Shown one piece after another: positions 41,400-53,035 of a DNA stretch of 64,000 bases (the stretch's first letter is position 1; every line of letters begins with the position of its first letter). Location of the stretch: positions 15,314,001 through 15,378,000 of the forward strand of contig NC_048538.1 of the NCBI RefSeq assembly GCF_902806685.2, written 5' to 3'. The DNA comes from Maniola hyperantus. Its lineage: Eukaryota > Arthropoda > Insecta > Lepidoptera > Nymphalidae. Made by a program: the position numbers and the translations under genes. The notes below the pieces were generated by a model. It was given only the letters and a program-made list of their open reading frames with translations, was not told the DNA's origin and made no database searches.

Positions 41400-41605
41400 G
41401 TATTGGTTGTATTGGTTTACGGCAAAGCCGTGCCGCCAAGCGATTTAGCGTTCCGGTACGATGCCGTGTAGAAACCAAAGGGGTATGGGTTTAATAAAAA
41501 CTGCCATACCCCTTCCAGGTTAGCCCGCTATCATCTTAGACCGCATCATCATTTACCACCAGGTGAGATTGCAGTCAAGGGCTAACTTGTATCGGAATAA
41601 AAATA
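41400..41605 (+). repeat. LINE 3'-UTR fragment
   Basis: GGCAAAGCCGTGCCGCCAAG, GTTCCGGTACGATGCCGTGT, TTAGACCGCATCATCATTTA and CACCAGGTGAGATTGCAGTC, then an A-rich end. The complement of 21885-22085. Confidence 0.65.
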
Positions 41606-42420
41606 AAAAATAAAATTTTTGGGTACCCATCATTGGGTGTAGGCCTCCTCCATATTGCTCCACTGTGATCTCTCCGTGGCGAGAATAATAAATAATTTAC
41701 CAACTTTGTATAATAATTTAATTGAAGCAATGACATAAGAAATTTATATAGATCTTACAAACTAGACAGATAACAAATAATCTAATAATGTACCTACTTA
41801 GATAACAATTGTAATTACGTATTTTGGAAATAAATGGCTATTTATTTATTTATTTATGTGAAATATAGTACCTACACATTGGTCACTATGTAGGCATGTA
41901 GGTAGGTACTATAGTATGAGTACAATGTGATTTGTGATGTACATGCAACACCCATGTGAAAGGAATTACTCGAACGCGTTTCCCATGGATGCGCTCCCAC
42001 GGGTGTTAATCTGACTCTAACATACAAATGTGATTTGCTGCATTATCGATTTCATGAAGAGAAACTACTGTTATACTTACATTCACACTAAGTATGTTAT
42101 AATATGTGTAAGTACTGTACGCTCTTTCGGTTGGGTGAGGCGAGGGTCGTACACACAGAAACAATGACCGGTAGACTTGTATTTTTATTGCACACACACA
42201 GTTTTGTCTTATTATAAGTAATTACTGTAGATCGTAACATAAGTGATCTTCCTTATTATTATTGCATCTTGACAGGCCGTGACATAGAGTCCCTTTTCGC
42301 TGGGTACCCCAGAGCACAACCGCTCTACCGACCACAGCGACAAGAGACGGCATTATTATGCCGCCACAGTACTTTTTATAGTTAGGTACAAGAAGGATAT
42401 TGGCACAGCTTCACGAGATA
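41606..42420. other. No gene recognised
   Basis: Contains ATTTATTTATTTATTTAT at about 41837 and TAGGTAGGTACTATAG-type text. The ORF on the minus strand at 42006-42197 has no motif. Confidence 0.4.
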
Positions 42421-42615
42421 TTTTTTTTTATATTTTTTTTATTTTAAAAAAGGACATTAGCCATGTTAAATGATGCTAATATTCCCCTTTCCTCTCCAAC
42501 TAAGCGTCAACCTTGTGCAAGGAGTAGGTACGACAATAGTGCAACGGGCGGGGTTTGAACCGTCGGCCTCTCGGTTTTCAGTCCACTCCTTTACCTGTTG
42601 AGCTATTGAGGCTCT
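42421..42615 (-). mobile_element. tRNA-derived SINE, longest copy
   Basis: Minus strand head GAGCCTCAATAGCTCAACAG, B box GACGGTTCAAACCCCGCCCG, body GTCGTACCTACTCCTTGCAC and AGTTGGAGAGGAAAGGGGAA, then an A-rich tail (plus-strand T-runs at 42421-42440). Confidence 0.8.
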
Positions 42616-42959
42616 GAGCATATTGGTTTGTTAATTTGTTTCCAAAATAAGATTTTGATATTGCAACTCTACTGTCGCGTCGTGGTCGTTTCTATTTGTT
42701 TTTTTATTTTTTTATTTTAAGCAAAAGTCTAACCAGATGTTAGAATAAAGATATTTTGCACGCCATACATAAATGGCAAAATGCGAAAGAGACCATCCAT
42801 GAATGTACCATCGTTCACTTTGTTACTTACATTTGACAAAATAAAATAATTTCATTTTATTTCAAGATCTCAATTCATTCATGATCAAGATTCAAGATCG
42901 TTCTTCTCAGTAGGAAGGGCATTCTGAGCGGTTGATTCACTTGACGATTCGCAAGCCTT
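42616..42959. other. No gene; LINE 3' scrap
   Basis: 42900-42960 has TTCTTCTCAGTAGGAAGGGC, the CR1/jockey-like 3' UTR signature. The rest is AT-rich. Confidence 0.45.
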
Positions 42960-43250
42960 ATAATCGTCATCATCGTCATCACCCAATAGACGTCCACGGC
43001 TGGACATAGCTGTCTGTCCAGATAAAGGGGAGCCTTCCAACGCTGCCACGCAATTCTAGCACCTTGGGATCTACCGTCTATCGGTTTTCAAACCATGTGT
43101 CCTGCCTAGTGTCCATCGCCACTTCAGCTTCGCAACCCGTTGACTTAGAAAAACTAACTATGCGCCTCATAAGAAAACTCTGAATCATTCAGCGTGCGAT
43201 GGAGAGAGCTATGTTTAAAGTTTCTCTGCGCGAGTACCATAAAAAATCGA
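42960..43250. mobile_element. Opposed RTE fragments
   Basis: 42962-43075 reads in minus orientation as the RTE 3' end (CATCGTCATCACCCAATAGA, CGTCCACGGCTGGACATAG). 43160-43235 reads in plus orientation (RLIRKL then ERAMFKVSL-like text). It is a rearranged relic. Confidence 0.6.
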
Positions 43251-43329
43251 ATTAAAATCAAAGTTGTCCATGTTACTCTGACATCAATATTTTATTTCGA
43301 CGCTCAAAATCTCGCGTTTAATTAAACGC

Positions 43330-43621
43330 GAATCCCACGGAATTCCGTGGGAACTCTTTGATTTTTCAGGATAAAAAGCCGGGTATCCTATGTCCTTCCC
43401 TGGTATGCAAGTTATCTGTGACCAAACGTCAAAATCGGTTAAACGAATGGACCGTAAAAGGCTAGCAGACAGACAGATAGACACACTATCGCATTTATAA
43501 TATTAGTATGGATGACGTGGACACTCGCTAAGAAAGGATTTTTAAAAATTCAAAAATATTGGTAAAATTTTGGTTCGAAATGTGTGTAGTCCACGCGGAC
43601 GTAGTTACGGGCACAGGCTAG
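43330..43621. mobile_element. Mosaic of two Helitron subfamilies
   Basis: 43330-43512 is minus-oriented Lep1-like text ending at a 5' terminus (ATTAGTATGGA). 43513-43621 is directly adjoining plus-oriented text of the GACTGACTGAC subfamily, ending in a GCGGACGTAGTTACGGGCAC then AGGCTAG terminus next to T. Confidence 0.6.
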
Positions 43622-43922
43622 TCAGATATAAAGTTTAACAGGTAGTTAATTAGCGTTTTTCTTTGTACACTTTCCGCAGCGCGTCGCTGCCTTTAATTGT
43701 TTGTATCCAAGCTTTAATTAATTATTCTACACGTAACTTGATTAGCTGTGAGTCATCGAGAACAGGCTTCAAGGGTAATAAGACCTTGTACAGGAAGAGT
43801 GGCGTGCCATATAGGGCGACCCGTGTGACGAGAATCACTTCACTCTCACGTAGGTCAGTGCAACGTTGAACAAGTATCAAGAAAATAAGATCATGTACAT
43901 ACTACACTTCGCCATACTAAAG
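43622..43922. other. No gene recognised
   Basis: ORF 43663-43869 has no motif and no splice support. Confidence 0.35.
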
Positions 43923-44395
43923 GCTGAAGAGCTGTGAAAGATTAGTGGTGTGGACGTCCGCCTCAGAGTTCGATCCCGGGCACGCAGTACGAACTTTTCG
44001 GAGTCATGTGCTTTTTAAGAATTTTTTGAGGTAAATGGCCTCATCTGGTGACAAAAGGGCTGGCTCATTTTTTGCGCAAAGTATCAGCCTGGCTGGCCAG
44101 TGCGGAAATCAGCCGGTATTCTTGGCAACATTCTATGAAGGCTTGATATTTTGTTCAGTAATTAGATAAGGCCAGCAATGAGTTTTATTGTAACATTTTC
44201 AATAAAAAAAAGTTTTACTTGGTTTAACGATGAAGGAAAATATTGTGAGAAAACCTGCATGCCTGAGAGTTCTCCAGAATGTTCTCAAAGGTGTGTGAAG
44301 ACTGCCAATCCGCACTTGGCCACCGTGGTAGATTCAGAAACAAGATTCATGCCCACTAAAGAGCTGATGATGGGTTTATCATGATGATAAAGATG
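43923..44395 (+). mobile_element. Large tRNA-derived SINE interrupted by another retroposed repeat
   Basis: Head GTGAAAGATTAGTGGTGTGG and B box GAGTTCGATCCCGGGCACGC, then body resuming at about 44214 (GATGAAGGAAAATATTGTGA, GTGTGAAGACTGCCAATCCG), ending in a GATGATGAT tail. Between about 44030 and 44213 sits a different repeat (GGCCTCATCTGGTGACAAAA) ending in AATAAAAAAAA, so it inserted later. Confidence 0.7.
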
Positions 44396-44574
44396 ATGAT
44401 GATGACAGAGCAAACTTACTTTGCATCTGAAATCCATGAGTACTTTTAAGAGGAGTTTTTTTTAGTGCACTCCAAACGATCTTACTTTGGCTATCATTCA
44501 AATACTGACCAATCAAACTCAATTAAATTTTATATGTAGATACGTTCTAGGAACTAATATATTTAGGTGTCTAA
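44396..44574. other. No gene recognised
   Basis: Unannotated AT-rich DNA between SINE and Helitron. Confidence 0.4.
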
Positions 44575-45063
44575 ATACCATTTGGGAACTCTTTGATATT
44601 CCAGGATAAAATGTTCGTCATCGGTAACAAATTTTGCCATGCAAAAGTAGCAGACGCATTTATAATATTAGAGCCCTCGCCCACGGCGACTTTTTGTAGC
44701 GATGCTATCGCGCGTTTAATAAAAGCACGCCAGCATCACTACTAACGCGTGTTAGTCGCATTTGCAACGTGCTACTGCATCGCGACTGTATCGATGCAAA
44801 CGCGCGACTTTGTCGGATGACATCGGGGGAAGAACGGAGGGAGGGTGGCGCGTGAATAGAGAACCGAGCATCAGTGCAACATTTTTTCTCGTTTGCATCG
44901 ACACAGAAGCGTGACAATATCGCGTTTGCATCGCGACTGAATCTGAGACCGTGGGCGAGGGCACACAGCTAGGACCGCTTCGCGACTGTATCGATGCGGA
45001 CGCGCGACAGAATCGCTACTGTATCGCTACAAAAAGTCGCCGTGGGCAAGGGCTCTAGTGTGA
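44575..45063 (-). mobile_element. Helitron 5' fragment split by a MITE
   Basis: GGAACTCTTTGATATTCCAG to GCATTTATAATATTA (44670), and then GTGTGA (45058-45063), form the usual 5' terminus once the intervening 387 bp are removed. Compare TTTATAATATTAGTGTGA at 8809-8826. Confidence 0.65.
44671..45055. mobile_element. MITE with TA target duplication, nested in a Helitron
   Basis: Arms GAGCCCTCGCCCACGGCGAC and the complement ending GGGCTC (right arm has one change, CAAGGGCTC). They continue through TTTTTGTAGCGAT. Flanked by TA at 44669-44670 and 45056-45057. The interior is rich in CGCGACTGTATCGATGC units. A TA duplication suggests the Tc1/mariner group. Confidence 0.82.
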
Positions 45064-45086
45064 TTACTATGAAAGAATTGATTTAA

Positions 45087-45521
45087 GGCAGTGGTCCGAC
45101 CGCCGACGATGAACGAGAAACGAGTAGCACTAGAAACTTAAACGAGTTGGCGATCAGCAGGAAGCGAGTGTGTAGTTTCGATAGTTTTGTCGCCGGGCTA
45201 TAAGCGAGTGTGGAAGTGCGACGAGCGAAGTATATTATCTATGCGCTCGCACCTGTGCAAACCTGCGCGCGCGTTACACGTGTTCAAGCGAGCAAGCATC
45301 GCTGAACGAATATCGCTGAGCTAGTTTATTTTTGAAAGCTCGTCGCTCAGCGACAAAACTAGTAAAACGAGTCGTCGCCGGCATTGTGAACAGTCAGAGA
45401 GCAACTTCTGATATAGGTATGCATCTCTTGCTTTTACACGGAATGTACATTTATTGTGCGTTTCTTGAGAGATAAAATCGCCGATATTAGTCGTTTTCTC
45501 GCCGGTTGTCGGACCACTGCC
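45087..45521. mobile_element. MITE with GGCAGTGGTCCGAC termini
   Basis: Left GGCAGTGGTCCGACCGCCGA and right end TTGTCGGACCACTGCC are inverted, with imperfect pairing continuing through CGAGAAACGA / TCGTTTTCTCG. 435 bp, GC-rich, with no coding. Flanks are ATTTAA and a TCTCTC run, so no target duplication can be read. Confidence 0.75.
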
Positions 45522-46121
45522 TCTCTCTCTATCTCTGGTCGGTCCTTCATTGTTGAAGATCGTGGTCCTGGCAAACTTCCCTCGAATGGATTACCTGTTT
45601 CCACACACAAGTTACACTGATACTCTGTTTCTCCATTTTAAGGACCCCATTATAAAATTAGCGTAAATACCTCATTGAGGATGCAGACACATTAAATGTA
45701 CTTACTCATATGCAAATTATTCAAGTTAGTCGAGGTCGACTTTAAAGGAACTGTTGGAACCCAGAACTGGTCTCATTGGCGCCACCGGCGTTGATTGAAA
45801 ATAATAAAAAATATGTACCGATGAGATTATTAATGTACCGAAACCGGAATATGCGTACGAGACGGGTTAACTGTTGTGACAACGCGTCACACGGATCGTG
45901 GACAGGTTTGTTAATGCATGATTAGGTTCTTATCATCGCGAGTTCATTAAGTGCTATTGAGTTGCTGTCAAGTCTGATTAATTTATGGTCAGTTACACTC
46001 AACGCATGATTGTGAAGATTCTACCGTTATTAAGGTTTATTTATGTAATAATATACCGGTTGTTTGAATGGCCTCATACCGCTAGATAAATCTTTTAATT
46101 GTGCATGCTACAGTGTAAATA
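45522..46121. other. No gene recognised
   Basis: TCTCTCTATCTCTGGTC simple sequence at the left. The rest is unannotated. Confidence 0.4.
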
Positions 46122-46420
46122 AAACCCCATAGGAACTCTTTGCTTTTCCGAGATAGAAAATTGCCTATGTGAATTTCCGGGAAGCAAGGCTACCTCTTTA
46201 CCAAATTTCATACAAATCGGTTAAATGAATATGCCTTTGAGAATCCCGTGGGAACTCTTCAATTTTCCGGGATAAAAAGTAGCCTATGTCCTTCCCCGGG
46301 ATGTAAATTATTAACTCCGTACCAAATTTCATCAAAATCGGTCAAACTGTTCGGCCGGAAAAAGCTAGCAGACAGAGAGACAGACACACGTTTGCATTTA
46401 TAATATTAGTAGAGAAATAT
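46122..46420 (-). mobile_element. Two tandem Lep1-like Helitron fragments
   Basis: 46128-46225 (GGAACTCTTTGCTTTTCCGA, CAAATTTCATACAAATCGGT) is followed by 46232-46417. The second repeats the same text and ends GCATTTATAATATTAGTAG. Both lack the 3' hairpin. Confidence 0.65.
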
Positions 46421-47271
46421 GGATTTTCAGGGTTCATGAAAGCAATATATATGTGAGTTTCTTTAGCCCGGCATAACTTCTAAATGCCTGAACAGATCTG
46501 AATTGGGGTATCGCTAGAATACTTACATCATCTCAAGTGACACTGGCAACAATTAAAAAAAAAAACCTAGACTAGGTAAATCTCAACGTTATTATGGCCA
46601 CCCTTGCATGAGTCACACACCCCTAGCTAATTTGTTATCACCGGCGCCTGTCGTGAACATCCTGCTGGACACCACCGCGGTGAGATTGACGGGTTACATG
46701 CTCTACATCGACAGCCTGCAACGAATGTGCGACAGTGCAACAAGTGCGAAACCAGCAATGTACTACTTTGTAACACGATACTTTGACATGTTGAACTTAA
46801 CGTGCAACGCACCACGCGTTTTAGTAATTACTTTCATACAATTTTGACCCTTATTTGTGTAAACTTTAGAGGATAAATTTCCATAAAAATCAGGGCAGGT
46901 TGTTCAAACGTATTAAGCAGTAGTTAACTCAGCGAAGGTCACGGTCGAAGGCATTTTCAATACATTATCGTTCCTACTTGATTTATTGTTGCTAAGCTTT
47001 TTTTTTGAACCAAGATAAATAGTGTAAGATTTATATAGGTGTTCGTAATAAAGAGTGGATTTAATACGGTTTTTTGCATGTTTTTTAAGCTCGCCGATTT
47101 TCACGCTCGGTCGAAAATAGCTTTGGAATACAATTTTATAAGTCGCACATAAATACTGGCTGTTTAGTATTTTACACTTTTAACTAACTTTAGGTTCAAC
47201 GATACAACATTAAAACTCTCAGGTATACAGGTAGGACTTAATTTTAACTACATTATTTTACTATATACGCA
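46421..47271. other. No gene recognised
   Basis: 46500-46565 is a decayed copy of the unclassified repeat at 34565. ORFs at 46608-46847 on both strands lie in a GC-richer patch but have no motif or splice sites. Confidence 0.35.
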
Positions 47272-47503
47272 CTAGCTGATGCCCACGACTTCGTCCGCGT
47301 GGAATTAGGTCTTTAAAAATCCCGTGGGAACTCTTTGATTTTCCGGGATAAAAAGTAGCCTATGTCACTCTCCAGGTCTCTAACTATACCCATGCAAAAA
47401 ATCACGTCAATCCGTTGCACCGTTGCGACGTGATTGAAGGACAAACCAACACACCAACAGATCAAAAAAAAACACACTTTCGCATTTATAATAAGGCTAC
47501 TGA
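47272..47503 (-). mobile_element. Complete Helitron, CAACAAACCAACAAAC subfamily
   Basis: CTAGCTGATGCCCACGACTT at the left; AATAAGGCTACTGA next to T at the right. The body is closely similar to 33416-33641. Confidence 0.75.
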
Positions 47504-48155
47504 TGCGCTTGATTACAATCACACTAAATAGTAGGTGATGATGCAGCTTAAGGTAGAGCGCACCTACCTAGAAGATGTCTATTCACTCTCATTTTAAAGG
47601 TCCCAATAATAATATAGCTAATGAAGCGGAGGCCGGAAAGACATCCATATTCTAATCATATTCTAATCTCTAGCAGTGCGTAATCCGCATATTAATTCCA
47701 CATTGAGTGCTTTTACAATAATTGTAAATCTCGAATTGAAATTAAAAAATATTAAAATTGTAAGTCTCGCAATTTGTACCGTAAAATTGACGTCAAATTA
47801 AGGAATTGCAACGATTAATACAAATTAATTAAAAACCTTTCAATACAATCCAATAAAAACCTTTACAAGGGCATTCGAGGCGTAAAAAACGTGGTAAATT
47901 AAAACGTACGTGTTGGCGCCGTCGAAAATATGTACCTACTTATAAATTGCGTTTTAAATCATTTCATTAAAATCCCAATTCGGTACCTAAAGGATGCTCT
48001 ATGCTTGAACATGCCGGGCTCGAGCCGTGTCACATTCGAGGCACGTCCGACGCGCAGACGATTCATGGATGGCACTTATATGAAGAAACGTAACACGGAC
48101 GAGACTCGGAAGACATGGACACGACACGGTCTGCCTACTGATTCGCTAACTCAGT
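47504..48155. other. LINE scrap, then ORF of unknown meaning
   Basis: 47525-47600 is the minus-strand VNRHLL-type LINE end. ORF 47930-48238 includes a GC-rich section (PGSSRVTFEARPTRRRFMDG) but runs into the next MITE. No product recognised. Confidence 0.35.
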
Positions 48156-48312
48156 ATCTAACACTGAATGATAGCCACCGAGTTCATTTGACGTTTATTT
48201 TTAATCCATTGAAGGTTTTCTACGAAAAATTATTTTAATATCAGTCAATGAAGCAGCAATGTAAAACCAACCAATGTCAAATAAACTTGAAGGCTATCAT
48301 TCAGTGTTAGAT
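48156..48312. mobile_element. MITE with perfect 21-bp inverted termini
   Basis: ATCTAACACTGAATGATAGC (plus C) at the left and its exact complement at 48292-48312. Weaker pairing continues inward (GAGTTCATTTGACGTTTATT / CAAATAAACTTGAA). The target duplication is unclear. Confidence 0.75.
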
Positions 48313-48740
48313 CCGATAATAGTAAAAAGTATTTAATGTTTTCGACTATTTTTTCTAAGATTGTTTGCTTCAGTCTACTCGTAAAATTATAGCAGCAGAA
48401 ACTTTACAAAACAAAAAAAATAACCTTATTCAAGTATCTGTTTTAACTTAACTTTTAACGCAATTTGTCACTTGTTTGTCATTACTTGTCGCCATCACTA
48501 ACCTGTCTGAATAATAACTGACTTCCATACCCTAACAGCCGTCAGTGTGCCAGCTTTGTTTGTCTTTTCCAAAGTAAACCATTTGCCAACGTCGCTTCAT
48601 AATACACATGCCAAGTTGCGGAGGCTATTGAGGGCCATTTCAAACTGTCAGCCACAAAGCTACATAAACACGCTGTATGTTTTTAGTCTGTGACGAGACA
48701 GTTGACGTTTAAGCTGCCTTTACACCTTTACTTGTCGCGA
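48313..48740. other. No gene recognised
   Basis: AT-rich, unannotated. Confidence 0.4.
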
Positions 48741-48947
48741 GTACAGTTCTTGCAATTCACGAAGGCGAGTGGCTCATGCTAGTGTTTAAGTCGTATCGGT
48801 ATAAGTAACGTACACTGAATGTGTGCGTTTGCGAGCGCTTGCTCGCGACTGATTGGTCCGACATGCACGCACGCTTACGCAATGCCCGTGTATCCGACGT
48901 AACCACAAGTAAAGTCTACTCGCCTTCGTGAATTGCAAGAACTGTAC
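48741..48947. mobile_element. MITE with perfect 30-bp inverted termini
   Basis: GTACAGTTCTTGCAATTCAC then GAAGGCGAGT at the left, exact complement at 48918-48947. The 207-bp element has a GC-rich interior (GCGAGCGCTTGCTCGC palindrome) and no coding. No target duplication was read. Confidence 0.8.
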
Positions 48948-49059
48948 ATAATTTCAAATGGTGACAAACTCTTGGAACAGATATTGGTCGCTAAGCGAAG
49001 TATTCAAAAATAAACATACATATACCTACCTATCAAGAACAAGAGAAAGGTTTTCAATA
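48948..49059. other. No gene recognised
   Basis: Short AT-rich spacer. Confidence 0.4.
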
Positions 49060-49390
49060 CTTGTATACTACCATGTCTAACTTACGGATCACAAATATGG
49101 GGCCTTACTGAGGAAAATCTAGGTGTTAGACAGGGACAGAACTGCAAGATATAAAGGGGAAAATAAAATTTAAGAATGTAGAGAAGTAGTAAAACAATCA
49201 AAATGGAGATGGGCAGGGCTTATGATAAGAGATGTTGTTGATAAATGGAGCAAAAAAGTTCTAGAATGGTGCCCCAGAAACAAAAACGAAGAAAGGGAAG
49301 ACAATTTTAAAGATGGGAGGATGACATACGAAACTTGGTTGGTGGTAGGTGGACAAGGTTAGCCAGAAATAGATAGAGGTTAGCTAGACC
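49060..49390 (+). mobile_element. RTE-like reverse transcriptase C-terminus, second subfamily
   Basis: SKWRWAGLMIRDVVDKWSKK, VLEWCPRNKNEERE and a WEDDIRNLVGGRW-like section after a frame change resemble RTE ends. The sequence is AT-richer and divergent from the copy at 26040. Confidence 0.65.
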
Positions 49391-49747
49391 GATATAGGTA
49401 CTTCCGCTGCAAAATGGTTTTATATAAAACCTGACCTATACAGGTACATGTGAATAAACAAAAGCTGTTATTCCACAAGTTTCCTGTATAATAAATATTA
49501 TGTTTACAAACATACAGATCAATGTGTCAAAGGTTTTTGACCTCTGCCGTTGTCCTTTCAAGTATTTAATTTCTTCGATCGTAAGATAACATACCTCGAT
49601 TGCGGAATTCGAACAAGTGTGTAGTAAGCTTAAGAAACGTTTCAAATTACAATTGCGTCAACAACCAATGTAATTAGAACCTTGCGTGTGTTGTACAGAA
49701 TAGGGCTGTCTCTAGCCAAAATAAAATTTAATTGACAGTTGACAGAA
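49391..49747. other. No gene recognised
   Basis: No supported ORF or repeat. Confidence 0.4.
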
Positions 49748-49980
49748 CTAGCTGATGCCCGCGACTTCATGCGCGTGGATTTAGGCTTTTTAATTCCCAT
49801 GGGTTCCCTTTGATTTTCCGGGATAAAAAGTAGCCTATGACACTCTCTAGGTTTTCAATTATGCCCGTGCAAAAAATCTCGTCGCATCGATCCGTTGCTC
49901 CGTTGCGGCGTGATTGAAGGACAAACCAACAAACCAATAAACAAACACACTTTCGGATTTATGCTATGGTGGGTAGGGAT
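49748..49980 (-). mobile_element. Helitron, CAACAAACCAACAAAC subfamily
   Basis: CTAGCTGATGCCCGCGACTT at the left, AAAATCTCGTCGCATCGATC in the body, and a decayed right end (TTTCGGATTTATGCTATGGT). Confidence 0.65.
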
Positions 49981-50159
49981 TTAAAAAGTAAAATCCCAGA
50001 AAACTCAAAACAAATCAAGTAAAATCGTGTGTTTAAACTTTTTTTAACATTTTACCAAGCTTTTCTGTCATTTAACTACAGTGGATAACGAGGAACCTCA
50101 TTAAGTCGTAATAAAGAGGAAAAAGTGTGTGCGACTGCTAATTTAAACTACAAGTAATT

Positions 50160-50350
50160 TTTTTTATTCTGATACAAAGTAGCCCTTGACTACGATCTCA
50201 CCTGGTGGTAAGTGGCAGTATAAGATGGAAGCGGGCTAATCTGAAAGGGGTATGGCAGTTTTGAATAAACCCATCATACCCTTTTGGTTTCTACATGACA
50301 TCGTATCGGAACGCTGAAACGCTTGGCAGCACGGCTTTGCCGGTTTAAGG
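50160..50350 (-). repeat. LINE 3'-UTR fragment
   Basis: TTTTATTCTGATACAAAGTA, CACCTGGTGGTAAGTGGCAG, GGTATGGCAGTTTTGAATAA, GGCAGCACGGCTTTGCCGG. Minus orientation, as at 21885. Confidence 0.65.
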
Positions 50351-51369
50351 CAGAAATAAGCGGATGTAGTGTATTAAAATAAGATAAATAAATAAATAAA
50401 TAATATTAGATAGTTGCAACCCTAGCGGTACAGTTCATTCGGAGCGGATCACATTACATTGGATGAAATTCGAATAAAACACAAAATTACTAAACAAAGC
50501 TTGGATTTTTAAATATTAACACAACGGTTACATAGGTTTTAGGTATAGTTATATACCTGCTTATTTACCGTACTGGGTGTACCGCTATACTGTGTTTGAA
50601 GTTATTTGAGCATAACACCAGGGTTTTTAGTTACTTAACACAGTTTTTACATTAGTTATAGCTGTTTTTTTCGTGGAGATTTAATAATTATTATAATACC
50701 ATTAATTCTGTTTTTACTCTAAGGTAGAATTTGATAGTTTAGGAGAAAATGTCCTGAAAATGAGACGCAAGGTTCTAAACCTATCTACCCTACCTAGGTC
50801 GCCTCCACATCACCCCTCATACCGACACCCATACCAACCATCTAACCTAGCTACTGCAACCTCAACTAGTTCAATCAACTGGAACCACATTAGGTAACAA
50901 CAATAATAATTCTAAAACCTACAGTACAACACTAACATCTACAGTCGAATAATCTAGTCACTAGACCAACGAGGCTAGCATTTAATATAGCATAATTATT
51001 AGGACGTACCACTACATGAACGCTGAAATTTGGAAAAGCTTCTGAAAGCCATTTAACGCTTCAAAATAACCAGTGAAATAGGTATACTAGCGCAAGTAAT
51101 ATTTAGATTTTGAATATACGTCCTACGTCGGAAACGGTAGTACAAATTATGATTCTGTGTCATGCAAGCCTTTGTCAGCGCGACACAGAATCGTAAATTC
51201 CAAGCAACAAGGGCATAGGAAAGCTATTCAAACACAAACATGTACATTTTTATTCAAATAAGCCTAGTTTTCTACAGAGATTTAGTGTAGATACTCTTTA
51301 TCTTTAGAAATAGACTAGCTGATGCCCCCGACTTCATCGACGTAGATTTAGCTTTTTTAAAAAGAGTAG
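50351..51369. other. No gene recognised
   Basis: AAATAAATAAATAAATA at about 50385. A Helitron 3' end scrap at 51315-51350 (CTAGCTGATGCCCCCGACTT). The rest is AT-rich. Confidence 0.4.
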
Positions 51370-51600
51370 CAATTATTAATAATTTTATCTCTATAATTAT
51401 GTATATAAAAATGAATCGCTGAATGTGTTGCTGATCGCAAATCTCGAGAACAGCTGAACCGATTTCGCTAATTCTTTTTTTATAATATTCCTTGAAGTAG
51501 GTACGAGGACGGTTCTTACGGAGAGAAAATTTTTAAAAATTGTATTAAAAAAATTAAAAAATCGACTGTTAGGCGGTACGAAGTTCGCCGGGTCTGCTTA
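51370..51600 (+). mobile_element. Helitron-like element, GGCGGTACGAAGTTCGCC type
   Basis: AATGAATCGCTGAATGTGTT, TCTCGAGAACAGCTGAACCG, ATTCCTTGAAGTAGGTACGA, then the hairpin GGCGGTACGAAGTTCGCC and GGGTCTGCTTA, a decayed CTAG-type end. Second copy at 62425-62605. Confidence 0.6.
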
Positions 51601-53035
51601 ATAATAATTTAATAATTTTATTTTCAGAACAAAACCAATCGTAAGGTTTAGGTCCTAGTTCCACAAATATTTGCACCAATCAACCAAGGCATTCGCCAAG
51701 CGACTCTTATGAGATCTAAGATCAAAGATAGTGTAGTGAACGCCTCTATCGGTACAAGAATTTCCCATAATCAAGGCACCATTAATCAGTAGACTTCTGG
51801 TAGAAAAAGTGATATACGATCCACGCAACCTGAATACAAAAACCGAACTGACTTACTGTGTGATGGGAAATTAAGTAGATATAAAAGAGATTTGTTAATG
51901 TAAAAGCTCGAACTACGATACAATGTTATTTATTTTTATTTTTTTATATCTTATTAGAACGGCAGTGCCACTTACACTAACTAGATAATAAATAATAAAT
52001 TTAAATACAAATAAAGGTACAAGAAAAAAGACATAAAATACAAAACGATAAAAATCAAAGGATTTTGAATAATATTATGTACGCTGAGAACATTATGATA
52101 GAAGCTACATGAAATAATAATAATAAATCTTTATTTGTTCCAAATTAAAAACAATTTTGCTTAAAATTACCCTCGACCCCCAAACTAGGCTAGACAATGA
52201 TAGAGTGTCACGTATGAATTACTATGAGCGCGTGCGCGCGCTGTGTGTGTGTGTAAAAGAAAATAATATGATTTCGACCAGACTAGTAAGATTATTTAAT
52301 TAGATTAAGTAGTTAGATTATCTAACTAGTCTATTATTGCTAGCGCGATGCGATGTGAAGTACGTAGGCACGTAGATAGACCGAGTTGATTCGAGTAACG
52401 AGTTGTCGGATTTCAGAACAACAGAAGTCTATTTGACTCGTTTAAAACTTTATGCGAGTTTCTTGAGTCAAATAACTCGACTCGCACATCGCTGATTAGA
52501 TATGCTTACTTACCTGTCTTCTCGTAATAATATGTTATATGACCTTATTGCAATGCAAGCGACGTCCAAAAGTGCATTGTGCCGGGTCACGTAGGGGGAC
52601 CATAATACGAGGTACCTAACATAAACGCCCATAATACTCTTAGGTATAAGTATATTATACACTCGCTTATAGGTATCATACCTGCGCATTATCTCACGCA
52701 TCACGTTACTGTCATATAATATACAAAGTTTTATTCTACAAGCGGAAGCGATTTTTGTTCAGAGATTACTGGTTTGCAAGTATGCAAATGTGAATTGATC
52801 TAACCGCACTGGTGAGCTTTCAACTTGTTTTATAGACTAAACAGACGTATGTCTGTGCGCATGCCTCATGTTCGCTGACAATAGTGCATGCATCAATCTA
52901 TCTAGTGCACGCAATAACGCATGCACTCTCTTGCATACTCTACCTCGTTTGTGGCGCACACGCAACACGCGTAACTTCAATATAAATTAATACATTGGGT
53001 AGACACATGCGCTATTGCATGCATTGCTTCGGGAG
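51601..53035. other. Long stretch without recognised gene
   Basis: A (GT/GC)n microsatellite at 52226-52254 (GCGCGTGCGCGCGCTGTGTG). ORFs are short and without motifs. The text around 52850-53000 is CATGCA/GCATGC-rich. Confidence 0.4.
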
